Assembly: GCA_035532755.1 (NCBI GenBank)
Contig: DATKQI010000131.1
Coordinates: forward strand, 1-32,446
Source: DATKQI01 sp035532755
Lineage (GTDB): Bacteria > Pseudomonadota > Alphaproteobacteria > Acetobacterales > Acetobacteraceae
Length of the DNA stretch: 32,446 nt
Reading direction: 5' to 3'
A program made the translations under genes and the position numbers. Below are positions 15,223 through 22,775 of this stretch, one piece after another; positions within the stretch are counted from its first letter, which is position 1, and every line of letters starts with the position of its first letter. The notes below the pieces were generated by a model. The model ran no database searches. It saw only the letters and a list, made by a program, of their open reading frames with translations, and had not been told where the DNA came from.

Positions 15223-15909
15223 TCATGGATTCGGCCGATGGCCCAGGATGTGGTGGCGCAGTGCCAGCCGCGCGGCGCGGGCATCGCGCGCCCGTATCGC
15301 ATCGATCACCGGCTGGTGGGAGAGGGCTACGTCCCTCAGATCCTTGTGGCTGCGCAGGACGTTCATTACCGTATGAACCTTCACGTCGAGCTGAATCCAG
15401 ATTTGGAACAGCGTGGCGTTGCCAGCGGTCTCCACGATATGGCGGTGGAAGCGGTGGTTCGCCTCCGCGAATCGTCGCACATCGGCTGTACCGGCGGCGT
15501 TCAGCATGGCAGCAAGATGCGTCTCCAACTCCGCCGTGTCGCCTTTCAGCCGTTTGGTCGCAAGGCTTGCCGCATATCCCTCGATCTCGGCGCGCACGTC
15601 GGAAATCTCAGCCAATTCGCGGCTGTCCAGCAGGCGGGCGCGCGCACCTCGATTCCGGCTGCATTCGACGACACCCAGCACTTCAAGAGCACGCAGCGCC
15701 TCGCGCACCGGCGCCTGGCTGGTGCCCAGCTCCTGCGCCAGGCGCAGTTCGATGATTCGCTCGCCAGGCTGTATCTCGCCATCCAGGATGCGCCGGAGTA
15801 TTTCCTCCCGAGCCGCGTCCGCGAGCGAGCTGCGTTCGATCTGCGTGGTGCGTGGGGCTGCCGGCAGGGCAGTGCCGCTCGGCTGAACGGGCATATCCGA
15901 GTGTCGCAT
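15223..15909 (-). CDS. GntR-family transcriptional regulator, FadR/FCD subfamily
   Basis: A 228-residue DNA-binding repressor or activator that probably controls the downstream import and catabolic operon. The winged helix-turn-helix spans about residues 28-95, including LAQELGTSQAPVREALRALEVLGVV. The C-terminal FCD ligand domain (about 100-222) has the histidines expected to hold a metal: NHRFHRHI near 151-158, SHQPVID (His198) and LRHHI (219-220). FCD regulators often sense sugar acids or other carboxylates. The ATG at 15909 follows an AAAGGAAG ribosome-binding site; a TATACA -10-like box lies upstream at 15938-15943 (minus strand). The motif copy at 15970-15988 suggests autoregulation. Confidence 0.93.
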   Translation of the reverse strand: MRHSDMPVQPSGTALPAAPRTTQIERSSLADAAREEILRRILDGEIQPGERIIELRLAQELGTSQAPVREALRALEVLGVVECSRNRGARARLLDSRELAEISDVRAEIEGYAASLATKRLKGDTAELETHLAAMLNAAGTADVRRFAEANHRFHRHIVETAGNATLFQIWIQLDVKVHTVMNVLRSHKDLRDVALSHQPVIDAIRARDARAARLALRHHILGHRPNP

Positions 15910-15969
15910 GGATCTTCCTTTCGGCCGATTTAGCGACTGTATAGCCGGCCCGCATGGTTGAAAGGAATG

Positions 15970-15988
15970 ACCGATTATCGAAAACTTG
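15970..15988. promoter_or_regulatory. Candidate operator copy B, upstream of the FCD-type GntR gene
   Basis: The plus strand reads ACCGATTATCGAAAACTTG, differing from copy A (15188-15206) at three of 19 positions. It lies about 61 bases upstream of the regulator's start and just upstream of the expected -35 region, a position suited to autoregulation. It also falls in the 296-base divergent region shared with the flavoprotein gene starting at 16206, so that gene could be affected too. Confidence 0.6.
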
Positions 15989-16129
15989 CCGGAATGCCGG
16001 AGGTGTGGCCTCGCGATGGGCCGATGCCTGATGACTGGTAGCTCGCGCAGGCCTGTGTAATCGCCCGTTCGGCACGGCTGGCAATGGCTTGCGCTCTTGG
16101 TGCATCCATAAATAATGCCGAATGCCATC

Positions 16130-16143
16130 GCATCGTGCGATGC
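16130..16143. promoter_or_regulatory. Short palindrome upstream of the FAD oxidase-like gene
   Basis: GCATCG-TG-CGATGC is a perfect dyad with a two-base centre, next to an AT-rich patch (16108-16116, CATAAATAA-like) that could hold a -10 element. It lies about 60 bases before the start of the flavoprotein gene. It could be an operator, but a short dyad like this can arise by chance. The rest of the 15910-16205 gap shows nothing else beyond the candidate operator. Confidence 0.3.
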
Positions 16144-16205
16144 CGCGGGGCATGTCCGGCAATAGCACTGCCCTCACGCCTGCCGCTTCGAAAATGGAGA
16201 GCCGC

Positions 16206-17327
16206 GTGGACGACGTTGATTGTGTGGTGGCGGGCGCGGGCGTGGTGGGGATCGCGGTGGCCCGGGCGCTGGCGCTGGCCGGGCGCGAGGTGATCGTGCT
16301 GGAGGCGGCAGGGGGGATCGGCACCGGAACCTCGAGCCGCAACAGCGAGATCATCCATGCCGGCATCTATTACCCGCGTGGCAGCTTGATGGCGCGGTTC
16401 TGCGTGCAGGGGCGGCGGTTGCTCTATGCGTATTGCGGGGCGCATGGCGTGCCCTTCAACAACTGCGGCAAGCTGATCGTCGCGACTTCTCCGGAGGAGA
16501 GTGGGCGCCTCCTCGATATCCAGGCGCGGGCGGAGGCGAACGGCGTGGAAGGCATGCGTCTGCTCTCGGCGGCGGAGGCGCGGGCGCTTGAGCCGAATCT
16601 TGCCTGCACGGGGGCGCTGCTGTCGCCCACGACAGGCATTGTGGACAGCCACGCCTACATGCTCGCGCTGCAAGGCGACGCCGAAGCGGCTGGCGCCGCG
16701 TTCGTGTTCCGCAGCCCGGTCGATGGTGGCCGTGCAACTGAAGGCGGCATGGAGATCGATGTGGGCGGCGCCGAGCCGATGTCCCTGCGGTGCCGCCTGT
16801 TCCTGAACTCTGCCGGGCTGCAAGCGCCGTGGCTCGCCGGGCGGATCGCCGGCATGCCGCCGCGCCTCGTGCCGCAAGCGTATTACGCCAAAGGCAACTA
16901 TTTCACGTTGAGCGGGCGGTCCCCTTTCTCGCGCCTCATCTATCCCGTGCCGGTGCCCGGAGGGCTCGGGGTGCATCTGACGATCGATCTTGGGGGGCAG
17001 GCCCGTTTCGGCCCGGATGTGGAGTGGATCGATCACCTGGACTACGCGGTCGATCCGGCGCGGGCCGAGCGCTTCTACGACGCGGTGCGCCGCTATTGGC
17101 CAGGACTCAAGGATGGAGCGTTGCAGCCGGGTTATGCCGGCATCCGGCCCAAGATCGTACCGAGGAATGTCGCCGTGCAGGATTTCGTGGTGCAGGGGCC
17201 GCGAGCGCATGGCGTTCCCGGGCTCGTCAATCTCTTTGGCATCGAATCGCCGGGACTGACCGCGGCACTCGCGCTCGCGGAATATGTCCGGGACCTAGCG
17301 CTGGACAGGGAGCCTGCCGCCGCTTGA
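16206..17327 (+). CDS. FAD-dependent oxidoreductase, L-2-hydroxyglutarate oxidase (LhgO)-like
   Basis: A flavoprotein of the DAO/LhgO group, which oxidise 2-hydroxy acids or amines. The FAD motif GAGVVG spans residues 10-15, and an acidic residue ends the second strand (VLEAA, Glu33). The family segment SSRNSEIIHAGIYYP lies at 43-57, GYAGIRPKI near the C-terminus, and NLFGIESPGLT at the end. I chose the GTG at 16206 because it has a GGAGAG ribosome-binding site five bases upstream and yields the common family start MDDVDCV; an ATG at 16194 and others further up are in frame but poorly placed. The product has 373 residues. It stands between the two regulators and could be controlled by either. 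LhgO is the closest characterised relative I can name; the true substrate may be another 2-hydroxy acid. Confidence 0.85.
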   Translation: MDDVDCVVAGAGVVGIAVARALALAGREVIVLEAAGGIGTGTSSRNSEIIHAGIYYPRGSLMARFCVQGRRLLYAYCGAHGVPFNNCGKLIVATSPEESGRLLDIQARAEANGVEGMRLLSAAEARALEPNLACTGALLSPTTGIVDSHAYMLALQGDAEAAGAAFVFRSPVDGGRATEGGMEIDVGGAEPMSLRCRLFLNSAGLQAPWLAGRIAGMPPRLVPQAYYAKGNYFTLSGRSPFSRLIYPVPVPGGLGVHLTIDLGGQARFGPDVEWIDHLDYAVDPARAERFYDAVRRYWPGLKDGALQPGYAGIRPKIVPRNVAVQDFVVQGPRAHGVPGLVNLFGIESPGLTAALALAEYVRDLALDREPAAA

Positions 17328-17349
17328 GCCGTTCGGAGTAACGCTTAAA

Positions 17350-17357
17350 GCTATAGC
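17350..17357. promoter_or_regulatory. GCTATAGC palindrome upstream of the HutC-type regulator
   Basis: An eight-base perfect palindrome lies in an AT-rich stretch (about 17341-17370) within the 87-base gap before the regulator gene. HutC-type GntR proteins bind AT-centred palindromes, so this is a plausible autoregulatory site. The evidence is position and symmetry only. Confidence 0.3.
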
Positions 17358-17414
17358 AATAGATCATTTGTGCTGCTACCGTCGCCCCGAGAAGAGGCGA
17401 GGAGCCGAGGGACG

Positions 17415-18269
17415 ATGGACGGGAACCGCGCGGAGGGAAACGCGGAAGCTTCGGTGGGTGCGCCTATAGGCACGTCTCCGACGGACCTGTCCGCCGATCC
17501 TTCGCCGATGCCGCTCTATCACCGGGTGTATGTGATCCTGCGCAGCCGGATCGTGAGCGGCGATTTCCCCGTGGGCGCCATACTGCCCGGAGAGAACGAT
17601 CTGGCGCGGAGCTTCGGCGTCAGCCGCATCACCGCCAAGCGCGCGCTGGACGAACTGGCCGCCGAAGGGCTGGTGGAGCGTGGGCGGGGGCGCGGTACGC
17701 GGGTGCGCCGCCGCGCCTCCGGCGGCATTGCCGCGCGGCCGATCAGTGCCAGCATCGAAGGGCTGCTCGCCGCGCTGAACGCGATCGGCCGGGATACGTC
17801 CGTGCAGTTGCTGGAGTTCGGATATCTGCCTGCGGCCGCTTCGGTGGCCGACCGGCTGAAGATCGAGCCGCAGCAGATCGTGCAGCGTGCCGTGCGCGTG
17901 CGGCATCTGGACGGCGCGCCGCTGTCCCAATCCACGACTTTCGTGCCGGAGCGCATCGGCCGGCGGTTCACCGAGGCAGACCTGATTGCCGCCCCGTTGA
18001 TCGACCTGCTGGAGCGGGCCGGTGTGCGGGTGGGCGCCGCCGAGCAGAGCATCACGGCAACGCTGGCCGATAGCCAGGTCGCACCACGGCTTCAGGTCGC
18101 CGTGGGCAGCCCGCTGCTGCTGATCCGGCGCGTGGTGTCCGACAGTGGCGGGATTCCGGTGCAGGCCATCGATATCCTGTACCGGCCGGACCGTTTTGAA
18201 TATCACATGACTCTGTCCCGCGGCCCCTCGGCCGCATCCACGATCCAGGAGAGTGTCCGCCATGACTGA
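17415..18269 (+). CDS. GntR-family transcriptional regulator, HutC/UTRA subfamily
   Basis: A 284-residue regulator. After a poorly conserved N-terminal tail of about 30 residues comes the winged helix (34-100), with LYHRVYVILRSRI, the recognition region LARSFGVSRITAKRALDELA and a wing RGRGTRV. A UTRA ligand-binding domain (about 110-280) ends with the family-typical VQAIDILYRPDRFEYHM. An upstream in-frame ATG at 17370 exists; the ATG at 17415 has a GAGGG ribosome-binding sequence. The 3' end overlaps the binding-protein gene by eight bases, so regulator and importer are probably on one transcript. HutC-type proteins usually sense the substrate or an early intermediate of the pathway they control. 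Confidence 0.93.
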   Translation: MDGNRAEGNAEASVGAPIGTSPTDLSADPSPMPLYHRVYVILRSRIVSGDFPVGAILPGENDLARSFGVSRITAKRALDELAAEGLVERGRGRGTRVRRRASGGIAARPISASIEGLLAALNAIGRDTSVQLLEFGYLPAAASVADRLKIEPQQIVQRAVRVRHLDGAPLSQSTTFVPERIGRRFTEADLIAAPLIDLLERAGVRVGAAEQSITATLADSQVAPRLQVAVGSPLLLIRRVVSDSGGIPVQAIDILYRPDRFEYHMTLSRGPSAASTIQESVRHD

Positions 18270-19497
18270 GTCCATGCCACCCCGCTTTCCGTTGAAGCGC
18301 CGCCAGTTGCTGGGCGGTGCGGCAGCCACTGCCGGTCTCGCGCTGCCCGCGCTGGCGCGGGCCGCCCCGGCCGCGGTGAAAATCGGCCTGCTGCACCCCG
18401 TTACCGGCGCGTTCGCCTATGAAGGCAGCCAGGGGCGCAAGGGTGCGATGCTGGCGCTGCAGGAGATCAACGCGGCCGGCGGCATCAAGTCGCTCGGAGG
18501 AGCGCGGATCGAGCCGGTGCTGGGCGATGCGCAATCCAACCCCGATGCCGCGGTGGCGGAAGTGGACCGCATGGCAGGCCAGGGGGTATCCGCCGTGCAA
18601 GGCGGGTTCGCGAGCAACATCGTGCTCGCGGCAACGCAGCAGGCGGCAAAGCATAATCTCGCCTACATGGTCGATGTCGGCGTGGTTGATCAGATCGTGC
18701 AGCGCGGGCTTGCCAACACGTTCCGCTTCGCCCCTGGCTTCGGCAAGGTGACATCCACCGGATTGTCCAACCTCGTGACACTGAACGACGCGGCGGGCAA
18801 GCCGGCGAAGACGGTGGTGATCGTGCACGAAAACGGCGCCTTCGGCTCCGGCATGGCGAAGTTGCTGCATGCAAAGCTGCCGCCGCTCGGCTTCAAGGTC
18901 CTGCGCACCATCGGTCACCCCACGCCGCAGCGCGATTTCACGACGATCGCGCTGCAGGTGAGGCAGGCGGCGCCGGACCTGATCATCCCGTCGAACTACA
19001 AGAACGAATTCATCCTGATGGCGCGCGCCTTCCGGCAGCAGCACGTGCACCCGAAGGTGGCGATGTACGCGATTTTGGGCGGTGCTGCCTCCAACGTCAC
19101 GTTTGCGAAAAACGATCCGCAGGCGGCTGAATACATCATGGATTGCAACCACTACTATGATCCGAACAAGGCTCTCTCCAAGGCATTCGCCGCCAAGGTG
19201 GCAGCGAACAAATGGGACCTCACCTACGAGATGATGCTGAACTATTCGGCAATGCGCGTGTTGGCCGATGCGATCGAGCGGGCGGCGAGCACCGGGCGGG
19301 CGAAGGTGATCGAGGCTCTCGCCGCATCCACCTATTCCGACACCATCATGCCCTACGGCCCCACGAAGTTCGTGCATGGCCAGAACCAGGGCGCCCAGCC
19401 GGTGAATACGCAGATCCAGCAGGACAAGATCGAGGTGATCTTTCCCAGGGCGTTCGCCTCGGCCAAGCCGATCTTCCCGATCCCGGCGGCGGGCTGA
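18262..19497 (+). CDS. Branched-chain-type (HAAT) ABC transporter substrate-binding protein, Tat signal
   Basis: Periplasmic ligand-binding component of the importer encoded directly downstream. The 411-residue protein has a twin-arginine signal (KRRQLLGG, arginines 13-14) and a likely ARA cleavage site near 34. The mature start VKIGLLHPVTGAFAYEGSQ is characteristic of Leu/Ile/Val-family binding proteins. I prefer the ATG at 18262 over a GTG at 18253, because the AGGAG at 18247-18251 is correctly spaced only for the ATG. HAAT binding proteins in alphaproteobacteria often bind amides, ureas, aromatic acids or short organic acids, so the ligand need not be an amino acid. The following genes suggest a cyclic amide or a dicarboxylate-like compound. 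Confidence 0.93.
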   Translation: MTESMPPRFPLKRRQLLGGAAATAGLALPALARAAPAAVKIGLLHPVTGAFAYEGSQGRKGAMLALQEINAAGGIKSLGGARIEPVLGDAQSNPDAAVAEVDRMAGQGVSAVQGGFASNIVLAATQQAAKHNLAYMVDVGVVDQIVQRGLANTFRFAPGFGKVTSTGLSNLVTLNDAAGKPAKTVVIVHENGAFGSGMAKLLHAKLPPLGFKVLRTIGHPTPQRDFTTIALQVRQAAPDLIIPSNYKNEFILMARAFRQQHVHPKVAMYAILGGAASNVTFAKNDPQAAEYIMDCNHYYDPNKALSKAFAAKVAANKWDLTYEMMLNYSAMRVLADAIERAASTGRAKVIEALAASTYSDTIMPYGPTKFVHGQNQGAQPVNTQIQQDKIEVIFPRAFASAKPIFPIPAAG

Positions 19498-19518
19498 CGC
19501 GCGCGCCGGGCACGCGGG

Positions 19519-20391
19519 ATGGAACTTTCGCTGCTGCTGCCCGCCGTGATCAGCGGGCTGGCCAGCGGTGCGGTCTATGCCTTGATCGCACTGGGGCTGA
19601 CGCTGATCTACGGGGTGCTGCACATCATCAACTTCGCCCACGGCAGCCTGCTGATGCTGGCGCTGTATGCCGCGTTCTTTCTCTGGACGCTGCTCGGGAT
19701 TGATCCGTACATCGCGATCCTGGTGCTGGTGCCGGCCTTCTTTGTGCTCGGCTACCTGCTGCAACGCTTCGTGGTGGCGCCGGCCAGCCACGGGCGGGAT
19801 GAGAACGTGCTGATGGTCACGCTCGGCCTGTCGATCGTGATCGATAACCTCGCTCTGTATTTCTTCAGTTCCACGACCCGCACGATCGACGTGCCATATG
19901 CCGGGGATGCGGTGAACCTCGGCGTGATGTACCTGCCGGTACCGAGGCTGATCGCTTTTGCCGCCGCGCTCGTGCTGGCGGGGCTGCTATGGCTGCTGAT
20001 CACCCGCACCGATCTCGGCCGGGCGATCCGCGCCGTGGCGCGCGAGGCGGATGGCGCCCGGCTGGTCGGCATCCGGGTGGAGCATATCTACGCCGTCACC
20101 TTCGGCATCGGCACCGCCTGCGTGGCCGCCGCCGCATGCCTGCTGCTGCCGAGCTTCTACGTCACGCCGCAGGTCGGCTACGCCTTCGTTCTGGTGGCGT
20201 TCACGACTGTGGTGCTGGGCGGCATGGGCAGCTTCCCCGGAGCGGTGCTGGCCGGCTTCCTGCTCGGCGTCGTCGAGTCGGTCGGCGGGCTGTACCTCGG
20301 CCAGAGTCTCGGCCAGTTCGGAATCTATCTCGCATTCATCCTGGTGCTGCTGTTCCGCCCCACCGGCCTGTTCGGCGCTCGCACCGCATGA
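19519..20391 (+). CDS. livH: Branched-chain-type ABC transporter permease LivH
   Basis: First permease subunit of the HAAT importer: 290 residues, highly hydrophobic with around eight membrane helices. The family segments ISGLASGAVYALIALGLTLIYG near the start and INFAHGSLLML are clear. The later VGIRVEHIYAVTFGIGTA and VVLGGMGSFPGAVLAG form the ATPase-contacting loop region. It begins 21 bases after the binding-protein gene and ends in an ATGA overlap with livM. The name reflects the family; the transported compound is undetermined. Confidence 0.94.
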   Translation: MELSLLLPAVISGLASGAVYALIALGLTLIYGVLHIINFAHGSLLMLALYAAFFLWTLLGIDPYIAILVLVPAFFVLGYLLQRFVVAPASHGRDENVLMVTLGLSIVIDNLALYFFSSTTRTIDVPYAGDAVNLGVMYLPVPRLIAFAAALVLAGLLWLLITRTDLGRAIRAVAREADGARLVGIRVEHIYAVTFGIGTACVAAAACLLLPSFYVTPQVGYAFVLVAFTTVVLGGMGSFPGAVLAGFLLGVVESVGGLYLGQSLGQFGIYLAFILVLLFRPTGLFGARTA

Positions 20392-21344
20392 AGCGGCTCG
20401 ATCTGCCAGGGCTGATCCTGCTGCTCGCACTCGGCGCGCTGCCGCTCGTGGTGCCACCGGGATTCTGGATGACATCAGCGCTGCTGGTGCTGCTGTTCGC
20501 GCTGCTCGGCCAATCATGGAACATCCTCGGTGGCTATGGCGGCCAATACTCTTTTGGCCACGCACTGTTCTTCGGCACCGGCGCCTTCACCACGGCGGTG
20601 CTGCAGGTGCGGCAGGGCGTGAATGCCTGGCTGGCCGGCGGCACCGCCGTTCTGCTCGGCGCGGCGGCGGGGGCGGCGGTCGGTTGGCTCGTGTTCCGCT
20701 ACCGGCTGCGTGGCTCGTATTTCGCGCTGGTCACGCTGGCCTTCGCGGAGCTTGCACGCATCCTCGTCTCCTCCTTCGGCTATACTGGCGGCGGATTCGG
20801 GATGCTTGTGCCGCTGAAGGCGGGGGCGTGGAACTTCCAGTTCACCGACGCACGCATTCCGTACTGGATCGTCTGGGCGCTGGTGGTGCTCGGCACGCTG
20901 CTTGCCATGTGGCTGGAGCGCTCGCGGTTCGGCGCGCGGCTGATGGCGGTGCGGGAGAACGAGCAGGCGGCGCAGGCGCTCGGCATCCATCTCGTCCGGG
21001 TGAAGACCGCGTCCCTCGCGCTGTCGGCGGCCCTCGCTGCTGCGGCCGGCGCGTTCTATTTGCAGGTCTTCCTGTTCGTCGATAGCGGGCTCGGCTTTGG
21101 CTACGGCATGTCGGTGCAGGCGCTGCTCGCGCCGATCATCGGCGGGCTCGGCACACCGTTCGGGCCGCTTTACGGCGCGGTGGTGCTGCGGCTGGTGGGC
21201 GAGGGCGCGAAGCGCATCGCCGGCAACGCGCCGGGTCTCGATCTGGCGCTGTATGGAATGCTGCTGATCGCAATGCTGCGCTTCCTGCCCGCCGGGCTTG
21301 CCGGGCTGCGGCGCCGTTCGGCTCCGAGGCGCCGCGATGCTTGA
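20388..21344 (+). CDS. livM: Branched-chain-type ABC transporter permease LivM
   Basis: Second permease subunit, 318 residues. The ATG at 20388 overlaps the livH stop by four bases; the frame is open well upstream but only this start gives a normal product. Hallmarks are LLGQSWNILGGYGGQYSFGHALFFGTGAF near residues 35-65, the EAA-like loop RSRFGARLMAVRENEQAAQALGI, and the late LLAPIIGGLGTPFGPLYGA. The 3' end overlaps livG by eight bases. Confidence 0.94.
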   Translation: MKRLDLPGLILLLALGALPLVVPPGFWMTSALLVLLFALLGQSWNILGGYGGQYSFGHALFFGTGAFTTAVLQVRQGVNAWLAGGTAVLLGAAAGAAVGWLVFRYRLRGSYFALVTLAFAELARILVSSFGYTGGGFGMLVPLKAGAWNFQFTDARIPYWIVWALVVLGTLLAMWLERSRFGARLMAVRENEQAAQALGIHLVRVKTASLALSAALAAAAGAFYLQVFLFVDSGLGFGYGMSVQALLAPIIGGLGTPFGPLYGAVVLRLVGEGAKRIAGNAPGLDLALYGMLLIAMLRFLPAGLAGLRRRSAPRRRDA

Positions 21345-22077
21345 GATCGCGCATCTGACCAAGCGCTTCGGCGGGCTGCTCGCCGTGAATGATGCAAGCC
21401 TCACGATGAAAGCCGGATCGATCGTCGCGCTGATCGGGCCGAACGGCGCGGGCAAGACCACGCTGTTCGCCACCGCTTGCGGCTTCCACAAGCCCGATGC
21501 GGGTACCGTGCGCCTCCTTGGCCAGCCGATCACCGGCCTTGCGCCCGACCGGATCTGCGCGCGCGGCATGGTGCGCACCTTCCAGATCGTGCAGCCCTTC
21601 GGCCGGTTGAGCGTGGCGGACAACATTGCCGTGGGCGCCCATCTGCACATCGCCGGGCGCGCTGCGGCCCTTGCGGCGGCACGCAACGTGGCGGCGCAGG
21701 TCGGGCTTTCCCGCCAGCTCGACCAGCCGGCGCACACGCTGACAGTGGCAGGCCGCAAGCGGCTGGAGCTGGCCCGCGCGCTGGCCACCCAACCGAAGCT
21801 GCTGCTGCTGGACGAGGTGATGGCCGGTCTCAACCCCGCCGAGATCGCAGAAATCGTCCCGGTGATCCGCGGCATCCGCGATGGCGGGGTGAGCGTGCTG
21901 ATGATCGAGCATGTCATGCAGGCCGTCGTCAGCCTGTGCGAGCATGCCTTCGTGATGGCGAACGGCACGATGATCGCCGCCGGCACGCCGGCCGAGATCG
22001 CCGCGGACCCGCGTGTGATCGAAGCCTACCTCGGCCATGGTGCGGCCGCCCGCCTGCGGGGCGGCCATGCTGCTTGA
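21337..22077 (+). CDS. livG: Branched-chain-type ABC transporter ATPase LivG
   Basis: First ATPase subunit, 246 residues. The Walker A motif GPNGAGKTT spans 34-42, the Q-loop glutamine is Gln83 (TFQIVQPF), Walker B is LLLLDE ending at Asp159-Glu160, and the switch His is in IEHVM. The ABC signature reads LTVAGRKRLELARAL (135-149) rather than LSGGQ. LivG-type ATPases often depart from the consensus here, so I regard it as functional. The start at 21337 (MLEIAHLTKRFGG) is inside the livM end. The 3' end overlaps livF by 11 bases. Confidence 0.94.
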   Translation: MLEIAHLTKRFGGLLAVNDASLTMKAGSIVALIGPNGAGKTTLFATACGFHKPDAGTVRLLGQPITGLAPDRICARGMVRTFQIVQPFGRLSVADNIAVGAHLHIAGRAAALAAARNVAAQVGLSRQLDQPAHTLTVAGRKRLELARALATQPKLLLLDEVMAGLNPAEIAEIVPVIRGIRDGGVSVLMIEHVMQAVVSLCEHAFVMANGTMIAAGTPAEIAADPRVIEAYLGHGAAARLRGGHAA

Positions 22078-22771
22078 GGTTTGCGGCATCAAGGCCGGCT
22101 ATGGCGCCGTGCCGGTGCTGTGCGGCATCGACATGCAGGTGGCCGAAGGCGAGGTGGTTGCGGTGCTCGGCGCCAACGGCGCGGGCAAGACCACGCTGAA
22201 CCGCGTGCTGAGCGGCCTGTTGGCGCCGACGCAGGGCGAAGTGCGCTTCGCGGGTGCGCGAATCAGCGGGCGCGATCCGGCGGAAATCGTGGAAGCCGGG
22301 CTGATCCATGTGCCGGAAGGGCGGCGGATCTTCGCTGATCTGACGGTTCAGGAGAATCTGGAACTCGGCAGCTATCGCCGCGCCCGTGCCCGTCGGGTGG
22401 ACAATCTCGAACGCGCGTTCACCACCTTCCCCCGGCTGCGGGAGCGCCGCCGCCAGCTTGCCGGCACGCTGTCGGGCGGGGAGCAGCAGATGCTGGCGAT
22501 CGGCCGGGGCCTGATGGCCGAGCCGCTTCTGCTGATTCTGGACGAGCCCTCCCTCGGCCTCTCGCCACTGCTGGTGGAGGAGATGTTTGCCCTGATCGAT
22601 CGCTTGCGGCAGGGCGGCCCTTCGATCCTGATCGTCGAGCAGAACGTCGTGCAGTCGCTCGCCACGGCCGGCCGTGCCTACGTGCTGGAGAACGGAGTGT
22701 TCGCCCTGCAAGGCCCGGCTGCGGCACTGCTGGGTGATCCCGCCTTGAAGAAGACGTATCTGGGGCTGTGA
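22067..22771 (+). CDS. livF: Branched-chain-type ABC transporter ATPase LivF
   Basis: Second ATPase subunit, 234 residues. Walker A GANGAGKTT spans 35-43, the signature LSGGEQQ begins at 135, Walker B ends with Asp159-Glu160 (LLILDEPSLGLSP), and VEQNV contains the family's Gln in the switch region. The family-typical VPEGRRIFADLTVQENL lies at 82-98. With livG it completes the HAAT importer, so this transporter, unlike the CUT1 one nearby, is self-contained. The lyase gene follows after four bases. Confidence 0.95.
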   Translation: MLLEVCGIKAGYGAVPVLCGIDMQVAEGEVVAVLGANGAGKTTLNRVLSGLLAPTQGEVRFAGARISGRDPAEIVEAGLIHVPEGRRIFADLTVQENLELGSYRRARARRVDNLERAFTTFPRLRERRRQLAGTLSGGEQQMLAIGRGLMAEPLLLILDEPSLGLSPLLVEEMFALIDRLRQGGPSILIVEQNVVQSLATAGRAYVLENGVFALQGPAAALLGDPALKKTYLGL

Positions 22772-22775
22772 AAAG

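Noticed and set aside
13536..15755. Long plus-strand open frame opposite the CUT1 importer and GntR genes
   Set aside because: The minus strand has clear family proteins with signal peptide, EAA loops and ribosome-binding sites. The plus-strand product has no recognisable features.
18052..19791. 579-codon antisense frame opposite the HAAT binding-protein gene
   Set aside because: The composition is typical of a GC-rich shadow frame and it has no domain. The sense gene is well supported.
21739..21783. Possible defect in the LivG ABC signature (LTVAGRKRLELARAL)
   Set aside because: LivG-type ATPases commonly depart from LSGGQ here; Walker A, Q-loop, Walker B and switch residues are intact, so this is not a sign of inactivation.
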